This document shows, in pieces, positions 11,026-20,239 of a DNA stretch of 64,000 bases. Origin of the DNA: Hyaloperonospora brassicae (taxonomy: Eukaryota > Oomycota > Peronosporomycetes > Peronosporales > Peronosporaceae); the NCBI GenBank assembly GCA_947650285.1, contig CANTFL010001489.1, positions 124,001-188,000 of the forward strand, in the 5' to 3' direction. The translations under genes and the position numbers were made by a program. Every line of letters starts with the position of its first letter. Positions within the stretch are counted from its first letter, which is position 1. The notes under the pieces were generated by a model. That model had not been told where the DNA came from and made no database searches. It saw only the letters and a list, made by a program, of their open reading frames with translations.

Positions 11026-12550
11026 TGTTGCGACGCTGAGAGTCAGTGTCCCGTCGTCAAGCTTACTTGACGACGTACGAAAGGCATACGCGGAAGATAA
11101 AGATCTTCTGCGATTGATGGATCATATGGTGAATCCATCCAGTAAATACATGAGGGATTTACCAGCTTTGTACCGATCCTCATCGGATCGGTATAGTACA
11201 CGCAACGTATTGCTGTACTATACAGCTGTTGCCGACGACACGCCTCGTGTCGTCGTACCCGCTCATCATGATTTGCGTTTACGCATCATTTATGAGCGTC
11301 ACGACGCCCCAACAAGCGGCCATCGTGGTAGAGAAAAGACCTACCTCACGTTAAGTCGTGACTTTTACTGGCCACGCAGTATCAGTTTGTACGCAAGTAC
11401 ATACGTGCTTGCGAGGTTTGTCAACGGGTGAAGCCTAGTCCTTCATCCCGTGCGCCATTGCAGCCTCTGCCTGTTCCGACAGAGTGCTGGCAGTCCGTTT
11501 CAATGGACTTCGTCTTTGGGTTTCCCGAAGACGCTCACAAGAATAATGGTATTCTTGTGTTGTTGACCGGTTCAGCCAGATGGTGCATCTTGCTGCAGTC
11601 CCTGAGTAGATCAAGGCTCAAGGTTGTTCTCATGTCTTTCTCGACACGGTCTTAAGACTCCACGGGTTACCCCGTGAACTCGTATCCGACCGTGACCCTC
11701 GGTTCACGGCGGCATTTTGGCAAACCGTGTTCCGTTCTCTCGGAACACGATTGAAGATGTCTACTTCTGACCATCCCGAAATAGATGGTCAGACGGAACG
11801 TGCGAACCGTGTCCTCGAAGAGATCCTTCGAGGATATGTCCACTCGTTTTCGAGTTGGAGCGAATTCCTTCCCATGGTGGAATTCGCCATCAATAATTCG
11901 GTGCATGCTTCCACATATCACACACCGTTTTACGTGAATGATTTACGCCATTTACGTGTGCCCACCCTTCTAGAGTGTGAATCTTTGATAAGGGGGGAGG
12001 GACTCGCTAGAGCAAAAACCGTTCTGGCTCTTGCTCATCACGTGTCGACGCTAACGTCGTCACGTACGATGCCGATGTCGATCAAGTCTACATCGATGAA
12101 GAAGATCACCTCAGTAATAGCGGCGACGCTATTATTGACTCGGATGATGATGACGATGCTGGTATATTCAGCATCGTCAACGATTATGCCAGCGAGGAAG
12201 AAGACAACATCGCTGAAGAAGAGAACAATCTCTTAGCAGTGCGCACGAAGCGCACTGCCAGACAAAACAAAGAGTCAGCAGAGAACTTCCTGCTGACTCA
12301 AGAGGCGGTAGTCCGTTTCGTTCTGACTCCATCGAAAATGCGGTGGACCTTCCGAAACGGAACGCAGACAAGAATGGAAGAGCAAATGTTCTTTCATTTA
12401 AGGTTAATGACTTAGTACTACTGTCTACGGTAAACCTACCTGGACACGCAGTCACTAGTTTCGGCAGTAGTAAACTACTGCCGAAGAACATTGAGCCATT
12501 TCGTGTGTAGCACCGCAAGGGCAATGCATACACGATCGAATTTCCACGTA
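11026..12550 (+). pseudogene. Integrase part of element A pol, frame-shifted
   Basis: The HHCC zinc module is split: histidines lie in one frame near TSGHRGREKTY (about 11312-11345) and the cysteine pair (CEVCQRVK) in the next, with a frame change near 11400. The DDE core follows: MDFVFGFPED with the first Asp (about 11500-11530), SDRDPRFT with the second (about 11680), and the third residue Glu in GQTERANRVLEE (about 11790-11820). A frame change at about 11640 separates the first two. The C-terminal HATFYVGRLRP motif (about 12559) is the usual gypsy integrase tail. All three catalytic residues survive, so decay is recent at this level. Confidence 0.85.
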
Positions 12551-12552
12551 GG

Positions 12553-13215
12553 ATGCGCACGCATGCTACGTTTTACGTGGGGCGACTCAGACCGTACTGT
12601 CGGTACGAGCCTTCTTCTTCCGATGAAGATAGCCTCCACGTTCAAGATCATCCATCAAGTTCTTGCGTTCGCGCTCCAGACGATCCGTCTGGTCGCGCAG
12701 ATAAGGTACCTCGGAACTCAACCGAGATATCTTCCCGCGAGCTGTCGCCAGCTCGCCGAATAGGGAGCGGACATCCCGCTCGACCTGAAGCTGCGCTGTG
12801 GCATAATCGGCGCGGTCTCTCGCCCGATCAGCCTCGTGATCCTTGCGGTTCTTCCGCACGGTATCAGTCAAAGCGTAGCGCCGGTCGCGCTCGTACTTCA
12901 AGTCGTCGCGCAATTCATCGATTGCGCGATCCGTCTCGTAAGGGTCGAGATGGTGAACCGAATCATCTGGAGGAGGTCTTTCCTCCTCCACCACATCCTT
13001 TAATGGATGGTCACGGTGGTCAACGCTTTCTGGTGGAGCGTATCTTGAATCCCCGTGACGATTCAGGATCAAGTACGAGCTACCTCGTCCAGTGGCGGGG
13101 GCATCCACCCTCTTGGAACAGCTGGGAGCCCCGCTCTCAGCTGTTGATGGATGTTGAAGGTCTCGTCCGCCAGTATGACGAGACCTATCCGATGAGTCCT
13201 CGGGCCCATCGGTAA
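12553..13215 (+). CDS. Integrase tail, spacer and chromodomain of element A pol
   Basis: An open frame of 220 codons. It starts with the integrase tail HATFYVGRLRPY. A spacer of about 150 residues, low in hydrophobic residues and unlike any domain, is followed by a chromodomain at nt about 13030-13200. The chromodomain shows FLVERILNPRD, SYLVQWRGHPPSWNSWEP with the aromatic residues, and LVRQYDETYP. Chromodomains of chromoviruses steer integration to marked chromatin. Nearly the whole spacer and the chromodomain are also open on the opposite strand, where the translation looks more protein-like than the spacer does here. The frame probably belongs to the broken pol polyprotein and has no start of its own. 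Confidence 0.75.
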   Translation: MRTHATFYVGRLRPYCRYEPSSSDEDSLHVQDHPSSSCVRAPDDPSGRADKVPRNSTEISSRELSPARRIGSGHPARPEAALWHNRRGLSPDQPRDPCGSSARYQSKRSAGRARTSSRRAIHRLRDPSRKGRDGEPNHLEEVFPPPPHPLMDGHGGQRFLVERILNPRDDSGSSTSYLVQWRGHPPSWNSWEPRSQLLMDVEGLVRQYDETYPMSPRAHR

Positions 13216-14193
13216 ACGCGCGTTTTGGCGCTTGTAGACGGATTGCAAGTTTTCAATCGCGTCACGCATCTCAGCCGAGATGTGTGCCCTTCCCCAGGGC
13301 GAATCTAGGGAATACACGTCCCTATGTGCACGTTGCGAGTTGTCAGCACAACTCGCACAAGGGTCTCCCCATGTGAGGCAAGGAATGTCTGCCTCACTCG
13401 ACAAACAGTGCAACCGGTACCTAGCACCGGTTGGCGTTCGCCTTTCAAACCTGAGGCGTGTCGCCTCAAGTTTCTTGAGCCACCCTTCTCGTCCAAAATT
13501 CTTTACGTTTTGGACGAACGCGTTCCACGCAGCCAAAAGCGATGTTTTGTCACGCTTTTGGTTGCTATTGTACCATCGATGTCTAAGAAAGACATCGAGA
13601 TAAAAATCTTCTTCAGCGCGAAGAACTTTCGCGCTGGAACTCAAGCCGTGAAGCTCAGTCGCATCGAATAAGGGTATTCGATGGTGTTGGCTTGTCTCGT
13701 GAGACAAGCTATTGATGAGCAGTTTGGGCAAACGCCACGGATTCGGCTCGTCACGCTTCACATTGGTATCTCTGTCGGTACCACGGCTCCCAGATTGACG
13801 ACGGCTCACGACATCGTCATCACGTTCGTGCGAAGAGGCACGAGCCGGCGGTGGTAAGGAGTAGTATGCCTCACCGCCCTGATCATCGTCATCACTGCCG
13901 AACAGACTGTGATGCGAATCACGAGTCCGTTCGTTCGGCAGTGGCCTTGGCGAATACTGAGGCGTCGCCGGTGAGCGAGACGCCTCTGGAACATTGCCCG
14001 AGTCAGACACGTCTGACTCGCCAGAGTAGATGACCTCAATGTCGAGGTCATCATGCGCACGCGGTGTTGTACCGCGTGCACCTGCAGCACCTGTTGATGC
14101 AGGCGGAGAAGGAGCAGCAGACGACGAATCGCCTGCCGCAGAGGCTTGCACAGCACCAGGCTGTGTGGGTCTTGAGTCACCTCGCATAGACAT
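12587..14193 (-). CDS. Antisense gene of element A, acidic N-terminus and C-terminal coiled coil
   Basis: Minus-strand frame of 374 codons from the ATG at 14193 to 13069, continued in another frame by 173 codons (13108-12587). The two overlap by 40 nt, so a single frame change near 13080 or two separate genes are possible. The N-terminus is Pro/Ser/Thr-rich with acidic clusters (FGSDDDDQGGE). The middle has a helical, Trp-containing region (LLAAWNAFVQNVKNFGREGW) and a small cysteine cluster (PCLTWGDPCASC). The C-terminal part is a heptad-like coiled coil rich in Arg/Glu/Leu. It lies between the chromodomain and the 3' LTR and overlaps the chromodomain itself on the other strand. Plant Tat and Grande-type elements are known to carry antisense ORFs in this position. 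The function is unknown, and I do not recognise the family. Confidence 0.6.
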
Positions 14194-14312
14194 GTTAACT
14201 ATGCGAGGTCAAGCGGAAAGTGAATGGAACGGACCCAACAAGTGCTCCCTGTCCCAATGGTGGCCAACGGGTGGCCTCCATGTTTTCGATAGTCACACGG
14301 TGACTATCAGTT

Positions 14313-14320
14313 AAGGGGGG
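14313..14320 (+). other. Polypurine tract of element A
   Basis: AAGGGGGG ends 3 nt before the 3' LTR (which starts TGTAACGGG at 14324). This is the expected plus-strand primer site. Confidence 0.7.
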
Positions 14321-14323
14321 TGA

Positions 14324-14714
14324 TGTAACGGGCAGCCCCGTTACATGAAATTGTCACTTTAAGGAAAGTGACAATAAAGAATATAAAGATGGATATTCTT
14401 TAAAACAATATCACCAAAGTGGTGATATTGAAGGGTCGACCAAAGGGTCTGTTCATTGGTTGATATCGTGATGATATCAACCCACCAATCGCCGCAAGAC
14501 GCGCGCAATGAGTGGTGACGAGACGTCACCATACATGCAGTTATATTAGTATAATTGAATTAAGTCAAACGAAGAGACAGTAGTTTAAAGACTTAATTTA
14601 TTAATATAACAGTTCTACTTTTACCCTACCTACGCTTCCTCGCTTGCCACGTGTACGTCCGTCGGGGCACCCAAATCCCTTGCGTTAAGTTACGCAAGGG
14701 TGTGCCCCGTTACA
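14324..14714 (+). repeat. 3' LTR of element A
   Basis: Starts TGTAACGGG and ends CCCCGTTACA. Perfect inverted repeats tile it: TGTAACGGG/CCCGTTACA (14324-14332 with 14337-14345), TTGTCACTTT/AAAGTGACAA (14351-14360 with 14365-14374), TAAAGAATAT/ATATTCTTTA (14375-14384 with 14393-14402), CAATATCACC/GGTGATATTG (14406-14415 with 14421-14430), GGTTGATATC/GATATCAACC (14458-14467 with 14473-14482), GGTGACG/CGTCACC (14514-14520 with 14524-14530), and CCCTTGCGT/ACGCAAGGG (14677-14685 with 14692-14700). Confidence 0.93.
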
Positions 14715-14715
14715 C

Positions 14716-14945
14716 GAAGGGTCTACTCATTGGTTTATATCGTGATGATGTCAACCCACCAATCGCTGCTAGACGCGCGCAATGGGTGGTGAGTAGACGT
14801 CACTATACATGCATTTAGTTATATTCATATGATTAAGGTAGGACAAATCAGGGAACAAGAGATATTGGACTTATTTATACTAAATAATGGTGGTACTTTT
14901 CATACGATTATGGTCTTTTCCTTAGTCGTTTACCCGTCCTCTGTA
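14716..14945 (+). repeat. Diverged LTR fragment related to element A
   Basis: Directly after the 3' LTR, sequence starting GAAGGGTCTACTCATTGG aligns with the middle of the element A LTR. It shares the CAACCCACCAATCGC block, the GACGCGCGCAATG block and GACGTCAC, and drifts apart towards 14945. The first third of the LTR is missing, so this is a truncated, older relative next to the insertion. Confidence 0.75.
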
Positions 14946-17192
14946 TAGTGCATATACCTAGCAAGGCACTGACCTTCACTGTTGTTAGTGAGAAAGGGAG
15001 ATGTGATAGGTAAGGAAGGTGTGAACCTAGAACTGCCCTTCATTGATGGTCAATGGGGAATGCTCGATGAAAAGGTGACGGCTAACACATATATTCCGCT
15101 TTTTGTAACCTGTGCATTGTTACAATATCTGTTATCGCAACGAGACTGGTCGTGAAGTCCAATGTACAGCACGATTAGAGTATAAGCTTATGATTATGTA
15201 ACTGGATAAGGCGCACTGGTCAATGATGTGTTGCTATCAAGAGAAGCGCTAACATAAGTTCGACGGACGAAGCTACAAGTGAGGAAGTTGTGCGTAATTT
15301 GATGAACGAACACTCGGCAGATACTTTTTGTATGGCCACAAGTTGCGTTGGTGAGGCGCACACGTCCTGCCAGGTGTGGCTCAGCGGGTCCTCTTTACAT
15401 GGATAGATACGCATACCACACGGGTTCCCTGGACATGCTTGCACAATCGGCTAAGATGCACACGTCTACCAATGTCTGTCATACCATACATTACGACCAT
15501 TTGTGGGATCTTAGGTAACACTTCACAGCCACGTCCTCTCCGCTAGCACAAACAGATTGCTCTATCGTGACATTGCTTCGAGCAAAACTTGTGGGAAGTA
15601 CGTTGGTCTTTGATCGTGGCTCTGGTCTAGACGCGCCCGATCAGTCATGCGCGCAAACGCGTCCACACAAAGCAAACTGCAGCTGCACACGCACATAGTT
15701 AGGCGCTTGCTAAAGTTGGGCACCTCTTGCTCTGTGCTAAGGTAAATGACGATGTGGTTGCACATTGTGCACTTCTCTTTCAAGACACTGTAACTCAAGC
15801 TATGAGCAGTACCCAAGTGGTCGCTGATTCAGCGCGGCTAGCAACGCCTCTTCGCTTCCTCCTTGCATCATCCTTCTGCATGAGTGTGGAACTCGGGTGT
15901 TTCAACAACACATCTGTACGCGTCGTTACTTAGTACAACAGCACCTTCAGATCGAGGCGATAAGGACTATACAGCTACTTCATCGGAGGTCCGTCAAGCT
16001 TCACATCTTCTCGCGTTTTACCATCGAGAAAATTTTATGGTGCAACATAACGATGACATCACAAGATCAAGCGGCGACTTGGGCTCTAGGTAGGGTCGTT
16101 ACCATCGACATCCGTTGTGTGTGATGGAGCCACAACATAAGGCCACTTACGATAGGGCATTGCATTTCGTAGGCGGTCCATTGATCGATCAGCTGTGGGT
16201 GACCCCGTCTGAGAACGCATTGCTTTGCGTCACGAAGTTGTGTCTGCGATGGAATACTCTCATAAGTGTTTGCATCTAGAACTGCATGTCATACACATGC
16301 TGGATGCTAAAAAGCTACAACAAAGCCGGTACTTCACCACAGCGAGTAGTTGGCCAAGAGATAAAAGCGTGCTCACCACAAGTAACAGCGCGATGTGAAG
16401 ACGTGCACGGATCGCGACGTAAAGGTGCTTATCGTTACTACAAAGCCACGACATTTGCCGCGAAGAAGTTAAAGACGTGCCAATCAATGGCATCAGCAAT
16501 TTGTCATCCAAATGTCCTAGCGCTTCCGATTGCGACCAAGGCGCCAATGGTTCTAATCATTGCGTTTGCGATGTCACGACGCATCGTCGACTCTACGACT
16601 GATTTAACAAAGAACAGTCTGTACAACTAACTTACATGATAATTACATTCCTCATTTTCGCTGGTCCATTTATTCGTGAGGCTGCATGCGATCGACGATC
16701 GAAGCTCAATTCTAAGCATCAAAGACCTTTACACTTGTGCCAAAGTCCGTCTTGCCGAAAACATATCGGCAACTGCAGTGCTGGATTTGACGGGTGATGC
16801 TTACAGCTCCACTACTTTGTGGTGCAGCATTATTGATTCAGCGAAACACACGGCAGCCGTTACCACCAGAGGCAGCAACACGGGAGGTTTGGCCTTGTGC
16901 TTGTCAACTTGCCGACGAAACGAGTTGTGTCATCCTCAAAAGCCGTGGGTGGCTCGACCTGGCGCTCAGACGATGCAAATGCACCAATGTGCGCACACGC
17001 TCTGCACCAATGCTCATTCGAGTGCAGAGACGCTCCTGAACCTCTTCGAGATGCCCTTGTCTTGGGCTGCGGATACAGACCACGCTGGACATTGACCCCA
17101 ACCAACGCGAAAGAGCCAACACCGTCACTCAAAACTGAAGCCACTCTCATTGATCACACCATCGAGTGCGCCTGTACCAGCGAACCCTAGCT
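14946..17192. other. Intergenic, nothing recognised
   Basis: About 2.2 kb without a supported gene. Short open frames occur on both strands but show no domain, no plausible splice partners and no bias. It includes the 3' flank of the GTPase-PH gene. Confidence 0.5.
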
Positions 17193-20100
17193 TCAGTAGC
17201 CTCCAGCCGCTTGACGTAGCTTGTCGATCCAAATGTCACGCTCTTGTATGTTTTGAGCACGAAGCTTAAAAATGCGACCCGTATCGGCTGCCGACGAGCG
17301 TTTCTTGCTATTCTTCTCGAACAGGCCCCGTTGCAATGCAAACACGTGCGCGGCTTTGCCTGGAGTGATATCAAGTCCTTCGCCCGCATCACGAGATGGG
17401 TCGATGCGGCAACTACAATCGAAGGTAATAAATGTCAACAAATTGTACTACCGCAACGCTCGCTTGAAGCAGTATCAACGCACCCGGTCAAGCTCAGTTC
17501 CTTGATGACTTTTCCCCGCTCGTAATCATCCTTCGTCTTCGCGTAGATCAAGTTTGCACCGATGAGAATAAAGTATCGTCGCTTCCAGTTCTTTCGGCCT
17601 AGGAGGTTGAGTACGTTTCCACCACCACCTTGCTTGATCAAGTAGCCTTGCAGCTCTGTCACTTCCTCTTTTTTATCCTGGGCGGCTTCGATGACTTTTT
17701 GTTCAGGAAGTTGGACCTGCATTCAAACGCTGGTTATTGCGACCTTCCTACGACAACCTCCAAACAAGTCTACCAACCGAAACGAAAGCAGCTTCTTCCA
17801 GCAGATCTTTTTGCTCAGTGGCCATCGCATGCATCTTGGTCAGGTCGTTAATGGCTTGAACGAGCGCCTCTTTCCGCAACTGCGTTGTAAGACGAAGCCA
17901 CAACTCAGCTTTGTACAGTGCACACACACATTGCTTCATCACATACCGCATGGAGCTCGGCGCCTTCAACCAGCTGTCTATTGACGTCCTTTTGCGTATC
18001 CGTTGTCAATTCCTGGTACAATCTCTGCTGATTGTTTAGCTCCTTGATTTCTTGCTCTTTCGTTGCAATGTCCGCCTGAACCTCATCTACATCATGCCGG
18101 CGAACTTTTTCCAGTGTGTCTGACAGCTCTGCGAGCTGTGGTCGAATGACGTTGTGCATGAACTTTGCGAGCTCTTGTTTCTGGAATAAGCATATGCATG
18201 AGTGTGTCTGCGCCGAACAGTCTAGCATCACCAGTACAAACTTACCTTGACTGGGCCTTTCGCTTGATCCGTATACTCGATCATCAGTTTGAACAAATTT
18301 GCTTGATAGCGGTGATAAAATCTCTGCAAACAGTGATGAGCATAGCGGCATACATTAGCTCCACGCCACGCTATGATATCATAGTATCTCCTTACCTTAA
18401 AATCGGCCGACTGACAAGAGTACGAGTCTCGGTCATTTTGAGGGCTCAACGCGAATCGCAAATCGATTTGTTCACTCATCGTCGTGTGGAGTGCAGCGAG
18501 CGTTGCTTGGCACACCTCCGATGAAATGCGGTCATTTTCGTCCCAAATTGTGCCTAATACAGACTCCACCGAGTCACGGAATAATTTCTGCGCGAGGTCA
18601 TCACATGGTGTGTCAGATGTGATCTAAATTACGACCAACGCATAAGCACAGGCTGCGTGGCAATACCTTGAACAACACCTTCTGCTTTTCGGACTGGACA
18701 GGTATCGTGCGAAGAGTTGCCTTTGCTTTACGTTTTGCAACATCATGCGCATCGAGAAGAACTTGGTGCTCACATGGTAGCTACAGAGCACATATAAGAA
18801 GAGGTGAGCGAGATGCAGTGCCCGTATAAACAGAGCCATCAAAGCCTCGTTTGCTCCAACCTCGACTACTGCTGGCTTTTCTGGAGAAGAAGCCAGCGTC
18901 GACTGTAGAGGTTCTACGTCTGCTATATCGACGATGCTGCCGAGTCGTTCGGACATCCAAAACTTGTAAAGCTTGACCCCGTTCTCGACAACATTATGGC
19001 AGCAGCTGAAGATCGTGTCTTTCCAGACTTGTCCCCGAAACACCTATAACAATACATGCATAGACGCTTATTGACATTCGCGACAATTTGTTGTTCGCAT
19101 CAAACAATGCATACCGTTGAGATGTTGTCGCGACGAGCTAGCATTGACGCCATGAGTACACCAATGAGCGGGCCATTTAGCACAATGCTGTCGAGATAGC
19201 GATTGTGCACCGACTGTGTGAAGACTCGCGACAGTTTCTCCACTCGCTTCTGAAACGCCTCTGATTCTCGTGGAGGAACAGCGAAACATCCCTGATCAGG
19301 AAACACTTTCCCGAGAAGTCTGACGAATCCTACACCTGGCGAATCCTCCGGCAAAGCGGCCAATGCATTGCACAAATATGCCTCTTCAGTTTCCTGCAAC
19401 GACAGTCCACTCTCCTGCACATGCTGCTTCAGCTCGCTCGTCGAAACATTTTGCAGCACCCAAAGCAGTTTTGGAGACTGAGGAAAATCTACAATGAGTA
19501 TAAAAGCGGAAACGAGTAAGCTCAATTGACCGTCACAATACTCTTCGTTGTGTCTCTCAGTACCGTAGTCAGATGGTAGCGGTGCGTCGCTTTGACCTTG
19601 CTTAGCACCAAAGATCGCAAACTGATCCAGCGTCGTAGCAGATAAATGGCCATCCACATGGTGGACCACCGCACTGCTCAAGCTTGCAAAGATCAAGTAC
19701 AACAACCTATCGAGTGGCTGCTCGAAAACAGAATCATCAGCAACGAAGCGTCATTTTTTTCTGCATAACTGTAGAATGAAACTCTTGTCACGTGCTGTTG
19801 CCTCAGCTCTTACCGACTCTCGGAATCCCGGTCGGTCCACGATTGCCAAGTAGGTGGCATTCTGGAAATTGACTCGTGTCACATAGAGCCACACGCCTCT
19901 GCAATACGCGAATCAGATCAATATCAAATGGACAAGTACACAAGTGAGTCATCAACTGGTTCAGGTACCACTGTTTATAAATGGGTATGTGACAATACAA
20001 AAATAGGCGTGTAACAATTCAAAAATAGGTATATGACAATACTCAGTTGCAGTATCGTCGTCGTGGAGGTCGAAGAGACGGCGGACAAGCGACGTCTTGC

Positions 20101-20239
20101 CGCTGTGCGCTGGTCCATGGATACTCACAACCAGTACAGGTTCGACCAGGCGCTGTAGGAACGAGACGGCTTCGTGCTGAACCTGAGCGTCGTCGGTAGT
20201 CAATGCCAGCAATCGGCCCGAATAGAGCAGCTCGTGCAT
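17193..20239 (-). CDS. GB1/RHD3-like large GTPase with helical region and C-terminal PH domain
   Basis: Eleven exons on the minus strand: 20043..20239, 19814..19898, 19115..19717, about 18861..19043, 18667..18780, 18396..18623, 18246..18323, 17947..18180, 17784..17903, 17484..17716 and 17193..17412. They join in frame to about 764 codons. The N-terminal GTPase has the P-loop GPAHSGKTS, a T-x-G-x-W switch (TEGVWLYV) split by intron 1, and the G3-like DRPGF; this resembles guanylate-binding proteins/atlastins. The segment where these have the Arg-Asp base-recognition motif reads LLWVLQNVS, so that motif is changed. A long helical, coiled-coil part follows (KEQEIKELNNQQ), then a PH domain (LQGYLIKQGGGG to IWIDKLRQAAGGY). 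Such GTPases remodel membranes; the PH domain would give lipid targeting. The donor of the fourth exon and a possible small intron inside the third are uncertain. The start is the ATG at 20239; upstream in-frame starts are not ATG. Confidence 0.75.

Larger units (their letters stand above)
6731..14714 (+). mobile_element. Ty3/gypsy chromodomain LTR retrotransposon (element A), full-length but decayed
   Basis: Element of 7984 bp flanked by LTRs of 394 and 391 bp. Order: 5' LTR, PBS, gag with zinc knuckle, aspartic protease, reverse transcriptase, RNase H, integrase, chromodomain, antisense gene, polypurine tract, 3' LTR. This domain order is that of Ty3/gypsy chromoviruses. The LTRs differ at many positions (roughly one in nine by eye), so the copy is old or recombinant. 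Pol is broken by in-frame stops (9265, 10739, 10751-10756, 10928) and frame changes near 10385, 11400 and 11640. No target-site duplication was found: the left flank is CTACTA and the right flank is a fragment of a related LTR. The whole element is packed with short inverted repeats. Confidence 0.93.
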
